Source: Chrysophaeum taylorii
Taxonomy: Eukaryota > Sar > Pelagophyceae > Pelagomonadales > Pelagomonadaceae
Reading direction: 5' to 3'
Assembly: GCA_029834535.1 (NCBI GenBank)
Contig: JAQMWT010000681.1
Location: 1 to 64,000, forward strand
DNA length: 64,000 bases
The notes under the pieces were generated by a model. That model was given only the letters and a program-made list of their open reading frames with translations, did no database searches and was not told the origin of the DNA. The translations under genes and the position numbers were made by a program. Positions within the stretch are counted from its first letter, which is position 1, and each line of letters begins with the position of its first letter. Positions 12,198 to 22,453 of the stretch are shown here, piece by piece.

Positions 12198-13638
12198 CCA
12201 ACACCGCGAAAGACGCATCCTCGCCAGCTCCACCGGAGCCGACACCCTCACTGCTGCGACTGTCAGAATGTCCGTCTGCACCAGACGACACCGCTCCGTC
12301 CGCCGTGACGATGACCAGTCTTCCGAGTCTGAATCCGATGCCGACTCGCAGCCGCCGCCGCCTCTTCGACGCAGTACCCGGCATCTCAAGACTCTCCGGC
12401 CGGACAATCCGACTCCGCGACAACTAGCTCGCGCTCCACGCCTCGTCGTCTCTCCCATCCGATGTTGCTGACGATGTCACTCGGCCCACACGGTCCTAAC
12501 GTCACCCTCACACCGTTTACCACCGTGCTCCTCAAGCACGCGACGTGATTGAAGTCCACTGGAACGGCTCCGATGGAAAAGATATCTGGGTAGACGCTCT
12601 CATTTCGCCCACTCACTGCGACAAAATTCGACTCAAACACGCGAACGGCACCCCGATACCACCGGCGGAAACTCGCGTCATTGTCGATCTCCAATACCAT
12701 CACCGCACTCGGTACACCAAACACCTCTCTCCACGTGATCATGGTGACACCTGGCGGTATAAAGGCACCGCCACAACCCGGCCCGCTCGAAGCCCTTCGC
12801 GCATCTTGCCACCCAATCTGCAGTGGACACCATTCCCGGCGCTCACCCGGACCTGGTTGGCACGTGTCTCGACACTTGCGACGACCCTGCCGTCGACGAT
12901 GAGTACGAAAGCCTCTTGTCTCATGCCGTACGCCTCGAGGGGGTGGATTTCTCCCCAACTGCGCGAAATACCGCAAACTGTAAAGATTCCAACCTACAAG
13001 ATGCAGACGATTACACGGGAGCGCTCACCTCATTCAAGCAACACGCGTACGCGAACGCCCGCAACACGACCGAGTTCGGCGAAGTTGGAGGAACAGGTTC
13101 GGAACTGCGCCATGCTATTGAGAACCAGTTCCTGAAACTAGATCTCACCTCCGCCAATGGCTCCAAGATGTTCGAGCAACTGGCCGCGCACATTGACCCC
13201 GAGCGCACCATGATACAACACAAACATCAGGCAAAGGTTCAACTCGAGCTGGAGTCCAAAGGACTCTTTCAATGCGAGCCGACTACGTATGAGGATATCT
13301 CGCTTGCTCTCTTCAGATCCACCGACGCCGCGCCTGCAATAGACGCACTGAACGACGCGCGTGAATCCCTATTTAAAGGCTGCGAAAATGACCACCTGCT
13401 TGGGCAGCATCTTTACCCCAACAAGGACCTGCGCTCTCAGCTCCTAGACACAGACGTTAGTCAAGTGGAGGGAGTACACCTCACCTTCGACCCGCTATCA
13501 AAGCAACCTGGTGATGGTCCCGACACAAAAACTGGAGATATCGAACACTCACCTGATCAGATTCTCGAGTTAAAGGAAATGTCAGACGACGAGAAACGCA
13601 AGCATCTGGAGGTATCATCAAAGGGGTGTTCAAAATGA
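12198..13638 (+). pseudogene. Copia B Pol linker leading to RT
   Basis: Acidic and Pro-rich coding sequence; the longest clean frame is 12823-13638. It contains TTEFGEVGGTGSELRHAIENQ and ERTMIQHKHQAKVQLELESK, both well matched in X at 56405-56722. Further on, SLALFRSTDAAPAIDA corresponds to X at 46961 and below, so this stretch shows the uninterrupted state of the site where element D later landed in X. It ends with DDEKRKHLEVSSKGCSK, the point where RT should begin. Confidence 0.65.
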
Positions 13639-14450
13639 GCGCTGGACATAAACTCCGAGAGCTGCTCTCTAAACTTAATCTGGGACAACTCTCTACTAAG
13701 CGCGCCCCGCATCACTCAGAATTCAAAGACCTGCAAAAGAAGAATCACACTCCATTAACACCTATACAAGTCAAGATCAAAGACTCATTCCAGTCGATAT
13801 ATGGCTCACTTACATACTTGAGTATCACAGTCAGGCCAGACATAACGACCATACTCAACCGCCTTGCAAGTGCATGCATTCGCCCGAACGCCTGCATAAG
13901 GTTTGGTTAGACGTGACACTACTCCGGTATTTACACACAAACCCTGACCATGGACTGGTATACAAAACAGATGGCTTACCTCTGTCATCTGAAATCCCGA
14001 AAAGTGCTTTGCACCAAGTATCCAGAACCTAGGAACATTTACTCTTGCCCCGTGGTAGCATTCAGTGATGCTGACTTCGCAGACTCACAAGACCCTCGCC
14101 TGCGATCTACGACTGGTTACTGCGTCTAAGTTTTCGGCTGCCTAGTTTCCTGGTCCTCCAAGAAACAAACTGTCACAGCCAAATCAACTCTGCACGCAGA
14201 GATCATTGCTGCTGCATCCACCGCAGATGAAGCAGTATGGTTCCATACGCTTATATTTGGGCACTCTACGTGTCACGATACACCTGCCCCGATATACCTC
14301 TAGTGCCTCTGATGGTTGACGAGGGAGCTGTATCGACAGCTAACCATTCAAAGACAACACAACAAACAAAGCATATAGACATAAGAATTTTCGCATACGC
14401 GACTATCAGGGCGACTATGGTCACCCACGCCGCATATGCTGTTTCCTAAC
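13618..14450 (+). pseudogene. Copia B RT end and RNase H; RT core deleted
   Basis: Directly after the linker, the frame at 13626 reads SAGHKLRELLSKLNLGQ, which in X lies ~200 residues further on, past the RT palm. So the whole RT palm with the catalytic Asp residues is absent. The rest follows X: YGSLTYLSITVRPDITTILN, DPRLRSTTG, WSSKKQTVTAKSTLHAEIIA, DEAVWFHT, and LMVDEGAVSTANHSKTT. Breaks occur at about 13890, 14010, 14130 and 14240. The end at about 14450 is cut by the LINE tail. Confidence 0.75.
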
Positions 14451-14464
14451 TTCCAAAAAGGAGA

Positions 14465-16117
14465 TGTTTGTTTGTCTTTAAAGGTCGACTGCTAAGAGGG
14501 GGGCGTGTGTGTGGTGCATGAAGGATGTGTGTGGTTTTGTGGGGTAGAAGGGATGTGCCTGACGGGCGTAGATATGTATGCGGGACCTAGTCGGGGCCAT
14601 CGCCGAGTCGTGGGGCAGGCGAAGAGAGGACGGGCCCCGCCCGTAGGTCGCACGCATGCTGCCGCCGGACGTATGTGCGACGAAGGGTGACGTCCTGCTG
14701 GGATCGGGCGGTATGTGTGGGGCTCCCCGAGGCGGCGACATGGGTGAAGGCGGTGAGGGCACAGCGCGCCCGGCCCAATGCGTTAGCGATCCCCCACTCG
14801 CGGTAGATGTGGCGAGTTTGGGCCGCCTTTGCCTCTGTGAAGTTGGCGCAGCCGCTTTCCACCCAGGTTCGCGCAGCGATGCGCTCTGCGCATGTTTGGG
14901 CGAGGGCGTGGCACGCCGCGCTGGCCTCACCGAAGGCGCCAAAGACGGGGCCGGCGACGGTGCCGTAGCTACGTAGCCGCTGTTCGACAGGGCCCAAGAA
15001 GCCAGGCGGTGGTGCTGTACCCGGCTGGGGGATGATGTTGTCGATGCCGCGGGCGCGAGCGAGGTATTCGGAGTGGACTTGCGCTGCGCGCCGATCGACA
15101 GGCGACGGGTGGGAGGGATGGAGGGCGTGGGTAGTGTATAACGAACCCCAAGCGAGGGTTTTGAGGTCGTAGAGTTGCTCCTTGTTGTCGAGCAAGGTGA
15201 GGATGTCTGGGACGACTTGGCGTCGGGTGAGATTGCCCCGGTACCGGCCGTAGAGGCGCGTGCGAATGGTAGGGGTGACGACGTCAGCAAAGATGCCGAA
15301 AACCTCGGACAGGGCGGGGATGCCGGCCTCTTTGACGATGCAGAGGACGCACTCGAGCAGGCTGTCGTGCCAGGTGGTCCGCGCTCCTCCGCGGTTGACA
15401 AGGTTGGCCTGCGTGAGAAGCACCTTGCCGTGAGCGTCGAGAACGACGTCAGTGCCCAGAATGCGAGTGCCCACGAGGCCCGAACAAGCTGGAGAGGGGT
15501 AGCCAAAGTACTGGGCACACATCTCGGCCCAGCAGCGGTTGGGAATTTGAAGGGAGGAGCTGGGCCACGAGCTGATGAACGTAGTCGAGAAGCGCTCCCA
15601 CGAGGACGCCGCTACTCGAAGTGCATCGGTGATGGGAAGGGCGGCCGCAAGTCGCTGGAGTGCAGTGGCCCGAGGTGTCTCGCGCTGGGAGGTTAGAGCA
15701 CGCTGGAGTTGGTGTATGAGCACGGGTGTCGAGATGGTGGGGTCGACGAGGACGCCCATGGAGACGAATTCGTGGGAGAGAGGACCGTCGACGAGATGAA
15801 CGTTGGCGGGGTCGCCGGAACCAGCGCCGCCGTGGGAAGCCAGCGTGGTACGGAGATCAGCCCGAAGTCCGTCCCACGCAGTCTCGAGTGCTCGCCCCAG
15901 GCGGCAAACGGATGCGAGGAGGTGGTGCCAACGGTGCAACTCGTTACCTGTGCGAAAAGAAGTGGCACCCAGGACCGAGGCGAGGCGGGGGAGGTAGCCA
16001 GGGACCTCCACGGCACCCGTAGGATCGCGAAGGTCGACGAGGTGTGGGAGGGCCTGGGCCGCCGTGTCAAAAAAGGCGGCGGGGCAGAGGTCGGCGCAGG
16101 AGAGAATGCCGAATCAG
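14465..16117 (-). mobile_element. 5'-truncated LINE copy with REL endonuclease (copy L0)
   Basis: Minus-strand copy whose 3' end is the repeated tail found throughout this window (ctcttagcagtcgacctt then taaagacaaacaaac, 14465-14510). The body codes for the C-terminal part of a LINE ORF2. The 5' end at about 16110-16120 abuts a Pif1 fragment on the other strand. RT is absent, as expected for 5' truncation during target-primed reverse transcription. A longer tail-bearing relative is at 31516-32838. Confidence 0.7.
14587..16011 (-). pseudogene. LINE ORF2 C-terminal, PD-(D/E)XK (REL) endonuclease
   Basis: 474 codons open from ATG 16011; the frame stays open upstream to about 16115, so the true start is lost by truncation. 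A PD-(D/E)XK signature is visible: VVPD (P268-D269), twelve residues, then YDLKTL with D282 and K284, preceded by a His (H215) in TWHDSLLECVLCIVKEAGI. This matches the REL endonuclease of R2-type LINEs (PD-X12-14-D), which nicks target DNA for target-primed reverse transcription. A helical RRAAQVHSEYLARARGID segment follows. The last ~130 residues contain NFTEAKAAQTRHIYREWGIA. The RT domain is missing. The alternative is a stand-alone nuclease gene, but the multiple copies with a shared 3' tail argue for a LINE. Confidence 0.65.
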
Positions 16118-16760
16118 GGTAAGGCTCAGGTAGGCGCCAAACATTGATCCTCCAAGCCGTCTGCGGCCACCTCGCAGAGTATTTCCAAGACCCGCGGCGG
16201 CTCTTTCAGCGCGCCATTCTCACGCCCCGTCGAAACGATGTTGTCGATGCTGACAACGCGCGCATGACCGCGGTCTTTCCCGGAGACGAGGCGTCGGAGT
16301 TCTTTTCGGCCGACTAGGTTGGGTCGGAAGACGACGCCTCGCTCTTTACAGTCGAGTTTTCAACTCCCTGACAACCAACGGCATGCTGACTTTGAGCGCG
16401 AGCTTAAGGTCTTCGCAACCTCGACCCGTCGCACGGCCACTGCAACGGTACCAGATACATGATCGATCGTGTCTTGTCACCGAGGCACCTCCAACCAGTA
16501 TCCCTTAAGGCCCGCCTACGCCAAACGATCAACAAGAGCTAGGGCCAGACGCCCCGCGAGGTCGGCGTCCTCTTGCCCAGGCCCGTCTTCTGCCACGTCG
16601 AGCTCTACGTGGCTCTCTGTCGATCGGCAACCCCGAGGATATCCTCTTCTTGGTCGACGACTCCACCCTACCCCACACGTGCTGCGCAATACCGATAAAC
16701 CCCCTCCCGGCGTCTTCACGCGCACTGTAGGTGAGCTTACTGGAACCAGGTGAACTTATT
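16118..16760 (+). pseudogene. Pif1-type helicase C-terminal fragment, copy A
   Basis: Reads LFQRAILTPRRNDVVDADNARMTA, FPGDEASEFFSAD, HCNGTRYMI and TINKS(stop)GQTPREVGVLL then ALCRSATPR, all hallmarks of the last third of Pif1/Helitron helicases (RAILTPRN, PGE..Y.S.D, NGTRL, TINKSQGQ, QLYVALSR). Stops at about 16317 and 16542 and frame changes make it a relic. In Helitrons the helicase sits C-terminal to the HUH Rep; no Rep is visible in the window. The same truncation point occurs in copies B, C and D, so the fragment travelled as a unit. Confidence 0.75.
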
Positions 16761-16990
16761 GGGGTTAGAGATTTGGACTAGGTGAACTTAGTGACCAGGT
16801 GAACTTACTTGGATCAGGTGAACTTACTGGGGGTGTTAGAGTAAATTCAAAGTTTAGCGGCGTGTGCGGATCAATGCAGCTTAGATTGGCGGGGGTGAGA
16901 GCGACGGGCTCAAAGGAGAGTGGGGTGAGTGGGTGTGAGCACGAGTGGGCTTACGCCGAACTTACTGAGGTTAGAGATTGCGCGTGTACT
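16735..16990 (+). repeat. Degenerate CCAGGTGAACTTA repeats, copy A
   Basis: At least five degenerate units of about 15-20 bp containing (C)AGGTGAACTTA, spaced with GGGGTTAGAGAT. The same array, inverted, follows the helicase fragment in copies B, C and D. Noncoding. Confidence 0.7.
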
Positions 16991-17125
16991 ACACTCTGAA
17001 TATTCATGATTTGATGGACTTTTCCAGCCTCTGAGAGGCCCTTGGAAACTTCTAGAAACCTCTGGAAGTTTCCATTTCCATAAATCTCCATTTTCTTTTC
17101 CGCGCGAGTCATAAACTCCTCAAGT
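16990..17125 (+). repeat. AT-rich palindromic repeat, copy 1
   Basis: About 130 bp beginning with tgaatattcatgattt and containing several GGAAATTTCC-like half palindromes, ending in ttttccgcgcgagtca. A second copy is at 39690-39815 and a related short stretch is at 36020-36085. Confidence 0.65.
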
Positions 17126-17885
17126 AGGATTGTTGTGTCCGAAAGGCGTGCCAACGGGCCGGACGAATCGACCTGCGCTGGCTCAAGCCGGCCAGCTCGA
17201 GGTTTTCGAATACGCGCGCCCCGACGCGTGCTCGATGGCCGGAGAGGGTGACCAATACAACCCTCTCAAGTTGGCGTCCGCGAAAGTGATGTATGCGATC
17301 TGTCCCCGACAAAGAACATGTCGATTCGTTTTTGGGTTAGTCGTAGGTAGAGACACTAAAAGATTGCCGCAAGTGTACAGTCGCTCACGTTTTTGTGGGT
17401 TTCAAGGAAGTGGAATCATCCACTTGTTGGTGTGGCTGATCTGGTTGGGGTGGAGCGGTTGCTTCCATTTGGTTTCATATGATGGCGTTAGTAGAGAATA
17501 AGAGGGGAGTAGGGAGGGTAAAGGGTAAGGGTCAAGGTTGATATCACTGAATGTGTCGTTGAAGGTCGACTGCTGAGAGGGGAGAGGGTGCGAGCGGGGG
17601 CACGGGCGTTGAGGGGTTTTGGGGATAAGTAGTTTGGGGACGTGAGGGATATGCCTGGACACATTGTCTTTAAAGGTCGACTGCTTAGAGGGAATGGGGG
17701 GGGGTGCGAACGGGAGTACGCGGGGTGCGGCAGGAAAGGATTATGCGCTCTGACTTCTTACTCTGCTTCGACTGTGCCCTCGACGTCTCGAGGGTGCCGA
17801 GCGGGTTGAGGAGCGCTTCCTTCCTGTCGATCAAGCTTCAAACTGCCCACGAGCTTCAATCCGAAGACTCGTGAAATGATTTATG
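17126..17885. other. Unassigned stretch with two LINE 3'-end relics
   Basis: No recognisable coding region; an open frame at 17130-17501 (+) has no motif I know. LINE 3'-end relics (aaggtcgactgct followed by a G-rich tract) occur at about 17563-17585 and 17666-17705. The rest is G-rich on the plus strand. Confidence 0.4.
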
Positions 17886-17889
17886 GTTG

Positions 17890-18036
17890 AGATTAGTCGA
17901 TTTGAAAGGAGTAAACGCCTGGTGGCATTGCAAATACGTACGTCAGGGGTTGAAGTAGAGTCCAGTAAACAGGAAGTGGGGTAGAGAACTCGATAGAACT
18001 AGGGGTAAGGATGGCGGTGTAAGGGTTACCGCCACA
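17890..18036 (-). repeat. 3' LTR relic of gypsy-1
   Basis: Starts TGTGGCGGTAAC on the minus strand right after the polypurine tract. It shows patchy similarity to the start of the 5' LTR (aatg.accaggc.ttt...ctttc). The downstream border is not clear. Confidence 0.5.
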
Positions 18037-18065
18037 GGACTCCCCTGCTTTGATGGGAGCTGTCC

Positions 18066-19529
18066 TCAGCGACGGCGGTGGTGCGACTGACGAGAGTTTC
18101 GGCGCGGACCGTCGGAGGACGGGGCTTGAGTGCGCGTCTGATGAGCGCGTTGTTGAGCTTGGAGTTGTTCTTGTTCTTGGCGCGCGCGATGCGCGAGAAT
18201 ATCTTTGACGCGCTGGACGATCGAAGGTGGAACTGATTTCCCCTGGAGCTTGAACCGGGGAACCAGGACGTCGATCTCGCCCGGGGCGAAGTCGGTCACG
18301 CAAGGGGTGCACTGAGGTGTTAATTTCTCGGTGCGGGTGAAGCTGCGACCGAGTGCCGTCTTGAATTCCGGGCTGAGCGTGCGACTTTCGAGCGGGGAGG
18401 TCGGGCCGAAATGCGATGGGTCGTCGCGCGGGCCCAGATAGGAGTAAAAGTGGATGGCGATTCCGCCCTGAACATCATCATAATCCTCGAAAACCTCGGC
18501 GACGTAGAGCTTCTTGCGCCAATCGGGGTCTCGGGCCGACGGGATTCGGAAGATGACGAGCTTGCCGCGCTCGTACTCGTCGCGGAATTCGGGGCTCGGA
18601 CGACGGATCGTGGCATCGAGCGCGGGAGGCATCGACACTGGGGTGATCTGTTGGACTGACACGATTCGCTCTTCGGCGGCTCCGTAAACCGATCGGATCT
18701 TGTACGAAACGGGCGACAGACGCTCGGTGATGAGGAAGGGGCCGCGCCACTCCGGTCGCAACTTGTTTTGGGACTGCGGAATGTACAGTAATACGTGCGA
18801 ATTGACGTTGTATTCGACATCGACGTGATCGGCGTCGTAAGCGAGTTTCTGCGTCTTCTTGGCATGCTCATGTGCTTCCGCGACGACTTTCGAGTAGTAT
18901 TGGAAGTTTTGCTTGATCTCCAGTAACGCGTCGGATCGGGGTCGCGGCAGAACGGGATCGGGCTGAACCAACAAGGTGTAGTCCGTGGGCAACATCGGCT
19001 GCCGGTTCAGGCGCAACATGAACGGGGAGATTTGCGTGCCGGGGATGAACTTTCGGTTGTAGCAAAACGACACGTACCGGACGAAGGCCGGCCAGTCGGT
19101 GATGCTGCGACCCTCGAGGCAGGCTCGAAGGAATGCCTTGAGGAACCGATTGACTCGCTCTGCGGGGTTCGCTTGGGCGTGGTACGGTATCGTCGTCCTG
19201 TACCGGACGTCGAACTCCACGAGGAAGGCCCGTAGCAGCCGGTTGACGAACTCGCGACCATTATCGGTGAGGATCATACGCGGGAGAAATCCCTGAAGGA
19301 GGATGTTTCTCACGAAGGATTCCAAGATGGCGTCAGCATGCTTGGTGTTTATGACGTCCAAGACCAGATAGTGCGAGAACGGGTCGAACATACGAGGATG
19401 TACGTGGACTTGCCGGTACTCGGCAGGGGTCCGAAAAGGTCCATGCATAGAACGGCGCAATCGCCGTCGTATATCGGCTGCTGGAGCATCCCTTTTCGCT
19501 TTGGCTCCGGGGTTCGCGATTTTTGGCAA
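18066..19529 (-). CDS. Gypsy-1 integrase C-terminal half
   Basis: Overlaps the long pol frame and continues it after a single frameshift near 19390-19400. It carries the rest of the DDE core: MILTDNGREF (second Asp) and NPAERVNRFLKAF (Glu). The GPY/F-type module LRPEWRGPFLITERLSPVSYKI follows, then a segment WRKKLYVAEVFEDYDDVQGGI and a basic tail (NSRQSHHRRR). With the first Asp in the upstream frame (CMDLFGPLP) the triad is complete. No chromodomain is seen. Integrase would insert the cDNA. The shift inside the catalytic domain is more likely a mutation than programmed recoding. The first codons of this open frame are only the out-of-frame overlap. Confidence 0.8.
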   Translation of the reverse strand: MPKIANPGAKAKRDAPAADIRRRLRRSMHGPFRTPAEYRQVHVHPRMFDPFSHYLVLDVINTKHADAILESFVRNILLQGFLPRMILTDNGREFVNRLLRAFLVEFDVRYRTTIPYHAQANPAERVNRFLKAFLRACLEGRSITDWPAFVRYVSFCYNRKFIPGTQISPFMLRLNRQPMLPTDYTLLVQPDPVLPRPRSDALLEIKQNFQYYSKVVAEAHEHAKKTQKLAYDADHVDVEYNVNSHVLLYIPQSQNKLRPEWRGPFLITERLSPVSYKIRSVYGAAEERIVSVQQITPVSMPPALDATIRRPSPEFRDEYERGKLVIFRIPSARDPDWRKKLYVAEVFEDYDDVQGGIAIHFYSYLGPRDDPSHFGPTSPLESRTLSPEFKTALGRSFTRTEKLTPQCTPCVTDFAPGEIDVLVPRFKLQGKSVPPSIVQRVKDILAHRARQEQEQLQAQQRAHQTRTQAPSSDGPRRNSRQSHHRRR

Positions 19530-22453
19530 ACCAGGCAGCTATTGACGAAGACTCCAACCTGGTGGGACATGCGCGGCCACCAGAACCTTTCGGCGATCGC
19601 GTTGACGGTGCTATCGCGTCCGATATGTCCTCCCAGGGGCGAGCTGTGGTGGATGCGCATGATCCTCTCTCGCAAGGTTGCGGGCGCGACGATCACGGGG
19701 CGGAGGTCGATGTCGTACCGGTACAAGACTCCCTTCCAGACGTCATAGCGGACGTTGGCTCCGAATCGGCGGCGAGAATCGCTTTGGTTCATTCCTGCGC
19801 GGATACTGTCGCATAGAGGATCGTTCTTCTGGGCGTCGGCAATCTCGTCCAGTGAAATGTTGTCAGGGATCTTGTCGATGAATTCCTTTTGTAGTCCGAC
19901 GTCGGTACGTAACGGTGGCTTGCGTGCGCGTAGGGCCACTTTCTTGCGTTGTTGTGTGGCGTGCGACGCGGCGTATCCCATCGGATCGTCCGGAGGGTCT
20001 TCGAGGTCTTCGGGGATCTCGGTCTGCATCAAGTTGAGGATGACGTGACACCCGGCTTCGCCTTCGGGGAGAGGCAGCTCCTGCACGACCAAGTACGCGT
20101 GATTGAGCGGCTCTCCGAACTCGTCGGTCTCGATGACGTGATCGATCGGATTCCTCGAGAGGCAGTCGGGGATACTCATTCCCGGGGACTTGCCGGGCTT
20201 ATAACCGAGTTCGGGGTCGAAATTGGCCAGCCGCATCGCCCATCGGGCGAGCTGCCCGGTGGAGTGGGTCGTGTTACGGAGGAACGTCAGATTCCGATGG
20301 TCGGTTTCGAGAACGGTCCGGTGGCCTTCGATGAACGGGCGGAAGTGTTCGAGGGACAGGATCACCCCCAGGAGCTCTAGACGGCGCGGCTCGTAATTGC
20401 GCATCTCTTTGGGCACCGCTCGGCTCCAGTACTCGATCACCCGTTCTTCGCGACATGTGTGACCCTTGTCGTCCTGGACTTCGACGATTTGGAAGAGATA
20501 AGCTCCGAGACCGTCTTTGGAGGCATCGGTCCTGATGTGGAAGGGGAGGTCGTAATCCGGATGATACACTCCGCGGGAATCCGCCAGTGCGTCGATGATG
20601 GTGTCCCACGCTTCCTGGCACTCCGGCGTCCATTTGAACGGCACTTCCTCCAACGTCAGGCGTCGCAAGGGTTCCGCAATCTTCGAATAGTCCTTGATGT
20701 ATCTCCGGCAGTAGTTGCTCATCCCGATGAACGAGCGGATTTGCGTCTTCGGGGAGGTTTTCGGCAGCGTCCCGGGAATCGGCATCTTCCGCAGTGCTTC
20801 CGACGTTTTGGGGTTGGGCTTCAACCCGTCGGGGGTCGAGATATGACCAAGGAACTCGATGTCGTCTTGGAGCAAGTGGAACTTGGCTGTCCGGCCGCTG
20901 TATCCTTTGTAGGCCAGGTGAGAGAGGACTTCGACTAGGCACTGCAAATGATCGTGGACGTTGTCCGTTCCCATGATGATGTCGTCGATGAAGCTGACCA
21001 GATCTCGGTACATCCATTTAGCGAGGTCGGCTGTCATCTGCTTGCAGAAGAGGGCGCCTGCGGTCTTCACTCCCAGGGGCAGTCGGAGAAAGCTGTGGGC
21101 TCCGAGCGGGCTGACCATCGTCACGGCGTCCTGTGCCTGCGGGTCCAGTCGAAGGTTGTGGTACCCCCACCGAATGTCGATCGAGGTCCGGAACCTTCGG
21201 CCGGCCAGGAACGCTAGGGCGTCCTCCTGCGGCACGTTCGGCCAGCTGTCGTCAACCAACTGGTCGTTGAGCTGACGTAAGTCGACGGCCGCGCGGAAGG
21301 CGTTAGATGTTCCGAGCTCCGCACCTTTCTTCGGGAGCATCAAGACCGGGAACCCCCAGGGGGAGTCGGCAGGTCTGATGACTCCGTCTCTGCACCATTC
21401 GGAAATCTGCTGTCGAAGACATTCAATCTTGGCGGGAGTAAGACGGTACGGCGACATCTTGATGGTTTTTGGGTCCGCGTCTTTGAATCCAAGGGATACC
21501 GGTCGAGAATCTACGGGTCTCATGATGGGATCGAAGAAAGCCCAGGAGTATCGAACGCAGTGCGCCAACATGAGTTTGGCATCCTCGTCCAGGTGGGAGT
21601 TGTTCGGGATGCCTAGCTCATCGACGACCTTGTCCACTTCTTCTTTCGTGGGGTTCTTGACGACCATGGCCTCGTTCCCTTCCAGATGGTTGGGCTGTTG
21701 CGGTAGCGGCGCGCCGTCTTCGTCCCTTGGTGCGTTTTTCCATGGCACGTCAAACCGTTCCTCGTACTTGAACCGGACGGGCTCTTTGGTCTTGTCGCCC
21801 GTTGGTTTCTTGGTTGGTTTTTCGTCCCTTGGTTCGCCTTTCGAGGTTGCGTCGTTTTTGCTCGCGCGGGTACCCCCTTGGGAAGATGAGTGCATCGTCC
21901 CTGATGCAGCGGGCTTCGGAGGGGTTAAAGGAAGATCCGGCGGTTGCCATTTCGCTTTGTCCTGGAGGTCGCGGTTGGGTACCCAGTGAATTACGCGAGT
22001 CGAAACGTTCACAAGGGCGCTCCGGGGCTCGGGTGCGGTGGCTCCGTCGCGGGTGCGGTCGGAGGGGGCGCGCTCGATGATGTATGTTTCGGAGGGTTCG
22101 TCGGTGGGTACGACTACGTTCGGGCGCGCGATCCCGATGTTGCGGAGCGTGGGCGGCAGTGCGTTGTGGGCGTCGAGGACTATGTACGCCATGGAAGACG
22201 GGAGTATCACGGCCGCTAGATGCTGCATTCGGTCCGTGACTGAGAGGTTACCCCATGCGAGATCGCTCGGCATTGTGAGAGCCTCCGCCATGGAGTCGCT
22301 GCACTGAATCGTTGCAGACGCTCCCGTGCGCCCCGAAACCACTGCGGTCGTTCTGTCATTGGCCTCTCTGCCATGACCGCGCTTTGCCCGGATAATAGGA
22401 TGAATCCGAACGCTCACAGCTCGCTTGTTGTATTCTTTTTCGTCAGACGACAA
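19349..22453 (-). CDS. Gypsy-1 pol: RT, RNase H, integrase N-terminal
   Basis: 1034 codons. The first ~45 residues are leader sequence read in a non-gag frame. RT follows: KIECLRQQISEWCRDGVIRP, FRAAVDLRQLND, SIDIRWGYHNLRL, LPLGVKTAGALFCKQM and the active site FIDDIIMG. RNase H reads HIRTDASKDGLGAYL, RLELLGVILSLEHFR and LETDHRNLTFL. The integrase begins with an HHCC finger (HHSSPLGGHIGRD then CLVCQKS) and CMDLFGPLP. No aspartic protease motif is found. The protein would be a pol lacking gag and protease, so it could only move with help. The start at 22453 is simply the first ATG of the open frame. Confidence 0.88.
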   Translation of the reverse strand: MSSDEKEYNKRAVSVRIHPIIRAKRGHGREANDRTTAVVSGRTGASATIQCSDSMAEALTMPSDLAWGNLSVTDRMQHLAAVILPSSMAYIVLDAHNALPPTLRNIGIARPNVVVPTDEPSETYIIERAPSDRTRDGATAPEPRSALVNVSTRVIHWVPNRDLQDKAKWQPPDLPLTPPKPAASGTMHSSSQGGTRASKNDATSKGEPRDEKPTKKPTGDKTKEPVRFKYEERFDVPWKNAPRDEDGAPLPQQPNHLEGNEAMVVKNPTKEEVDKVVDELGIPNNSHLDEDAKLMLAHCVRYSWAFFDPIMRPVDSRPVSLGFKDADPKTIKMSPYRLTPAKIECLRQQISEWCRDGVIRPADSPWGFPVLMLPKKGAELGTSNAFRAAVDLRQLNDQLVDDSWPNVPQEDALAFLAGRRFRTSIDIRWGYHNLRLDPQAQDAVTMVSPLGAHSFLRLPLGVKTAGALFCKQMTADLAKWMYRDLVSFIDDIIMGTDNVHDHLQCLVEVLSHLAYKGYSGRTAKFHLLQDDIEFLGHISTPDGLKPNPKTSEALRKMPIPGTLPKTSPKTQIRSFIGMSNYCRRYIKDYSKIAEPLRRLTLEEVPFKWTPECQEAWDTIIDALADSRGVYHPDYDLPFHIRTDASKDGLGAYLFQIVEVQDDKGHTCREERVIEYWSRAVPKEMRNYEPRRLELLGVILSLEHFRPFIEGHRTVLETDHRNLTFLRNTTHSTGQLARWAMRLANFDPELGYKPGKSPGMSIPDCLSRNPIDHVIETDEFGEPLNHAYLVVQELPLPEGEAGCHVILNLMQTEIPEDLEDPPDDPMGYAASHATQQRKKVALRARKPPLRTDVGLQKEFIDKIPDNISLDEIADAQKNDPLCDSIRAGMNQSDSRRRFGANVRYDVWKGVLYRYDIDLRPVIVAPATLRERIMRIHHSSPLGGHIGRDSTVNAIAERFWWPRMSHQVGVFVNSCLVCQKSRTPEPKRKGMLQQPIYDGDCAVLCMDLFGPLPSTGKSTYILVCSTRSRTIWSWTS

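Larger units (their letters stand above)
7081..14464 (+). mobile_element. Copia element B, truncated at both ends, RT deleted
   Basis: Second copia element, collinear with element X on the other strand (56408-63484 plus 44645-46968). In order: end of gag, protease, methyltransferase-like domain, integrase, Pol linker, RNase H. Its gag starts abruptly at about 7081, at a point equivalent to residue ~237 of the X gag, and its RNase H stops at about 14450 against a LINE 3' tail. The RT core is missing at about 13618. Many frameshifts show it is old. Confidence 0.8.

Noticed and set aside
14478-15518. Ser/Pro-rich minus-strand ORFs overlapping the LINE ORF
   Set aside because: They are frame shadows of the REL endonuclease frame caused by GC-rich codon positions; no homologous domain.
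19349-19529. Programmed frameshift inside gypsy-1 integrase
   Set aside because: The shift lies within the catalytic core, not at a gag-pol or domain boundary, and no slippery sequence or structure is evident.
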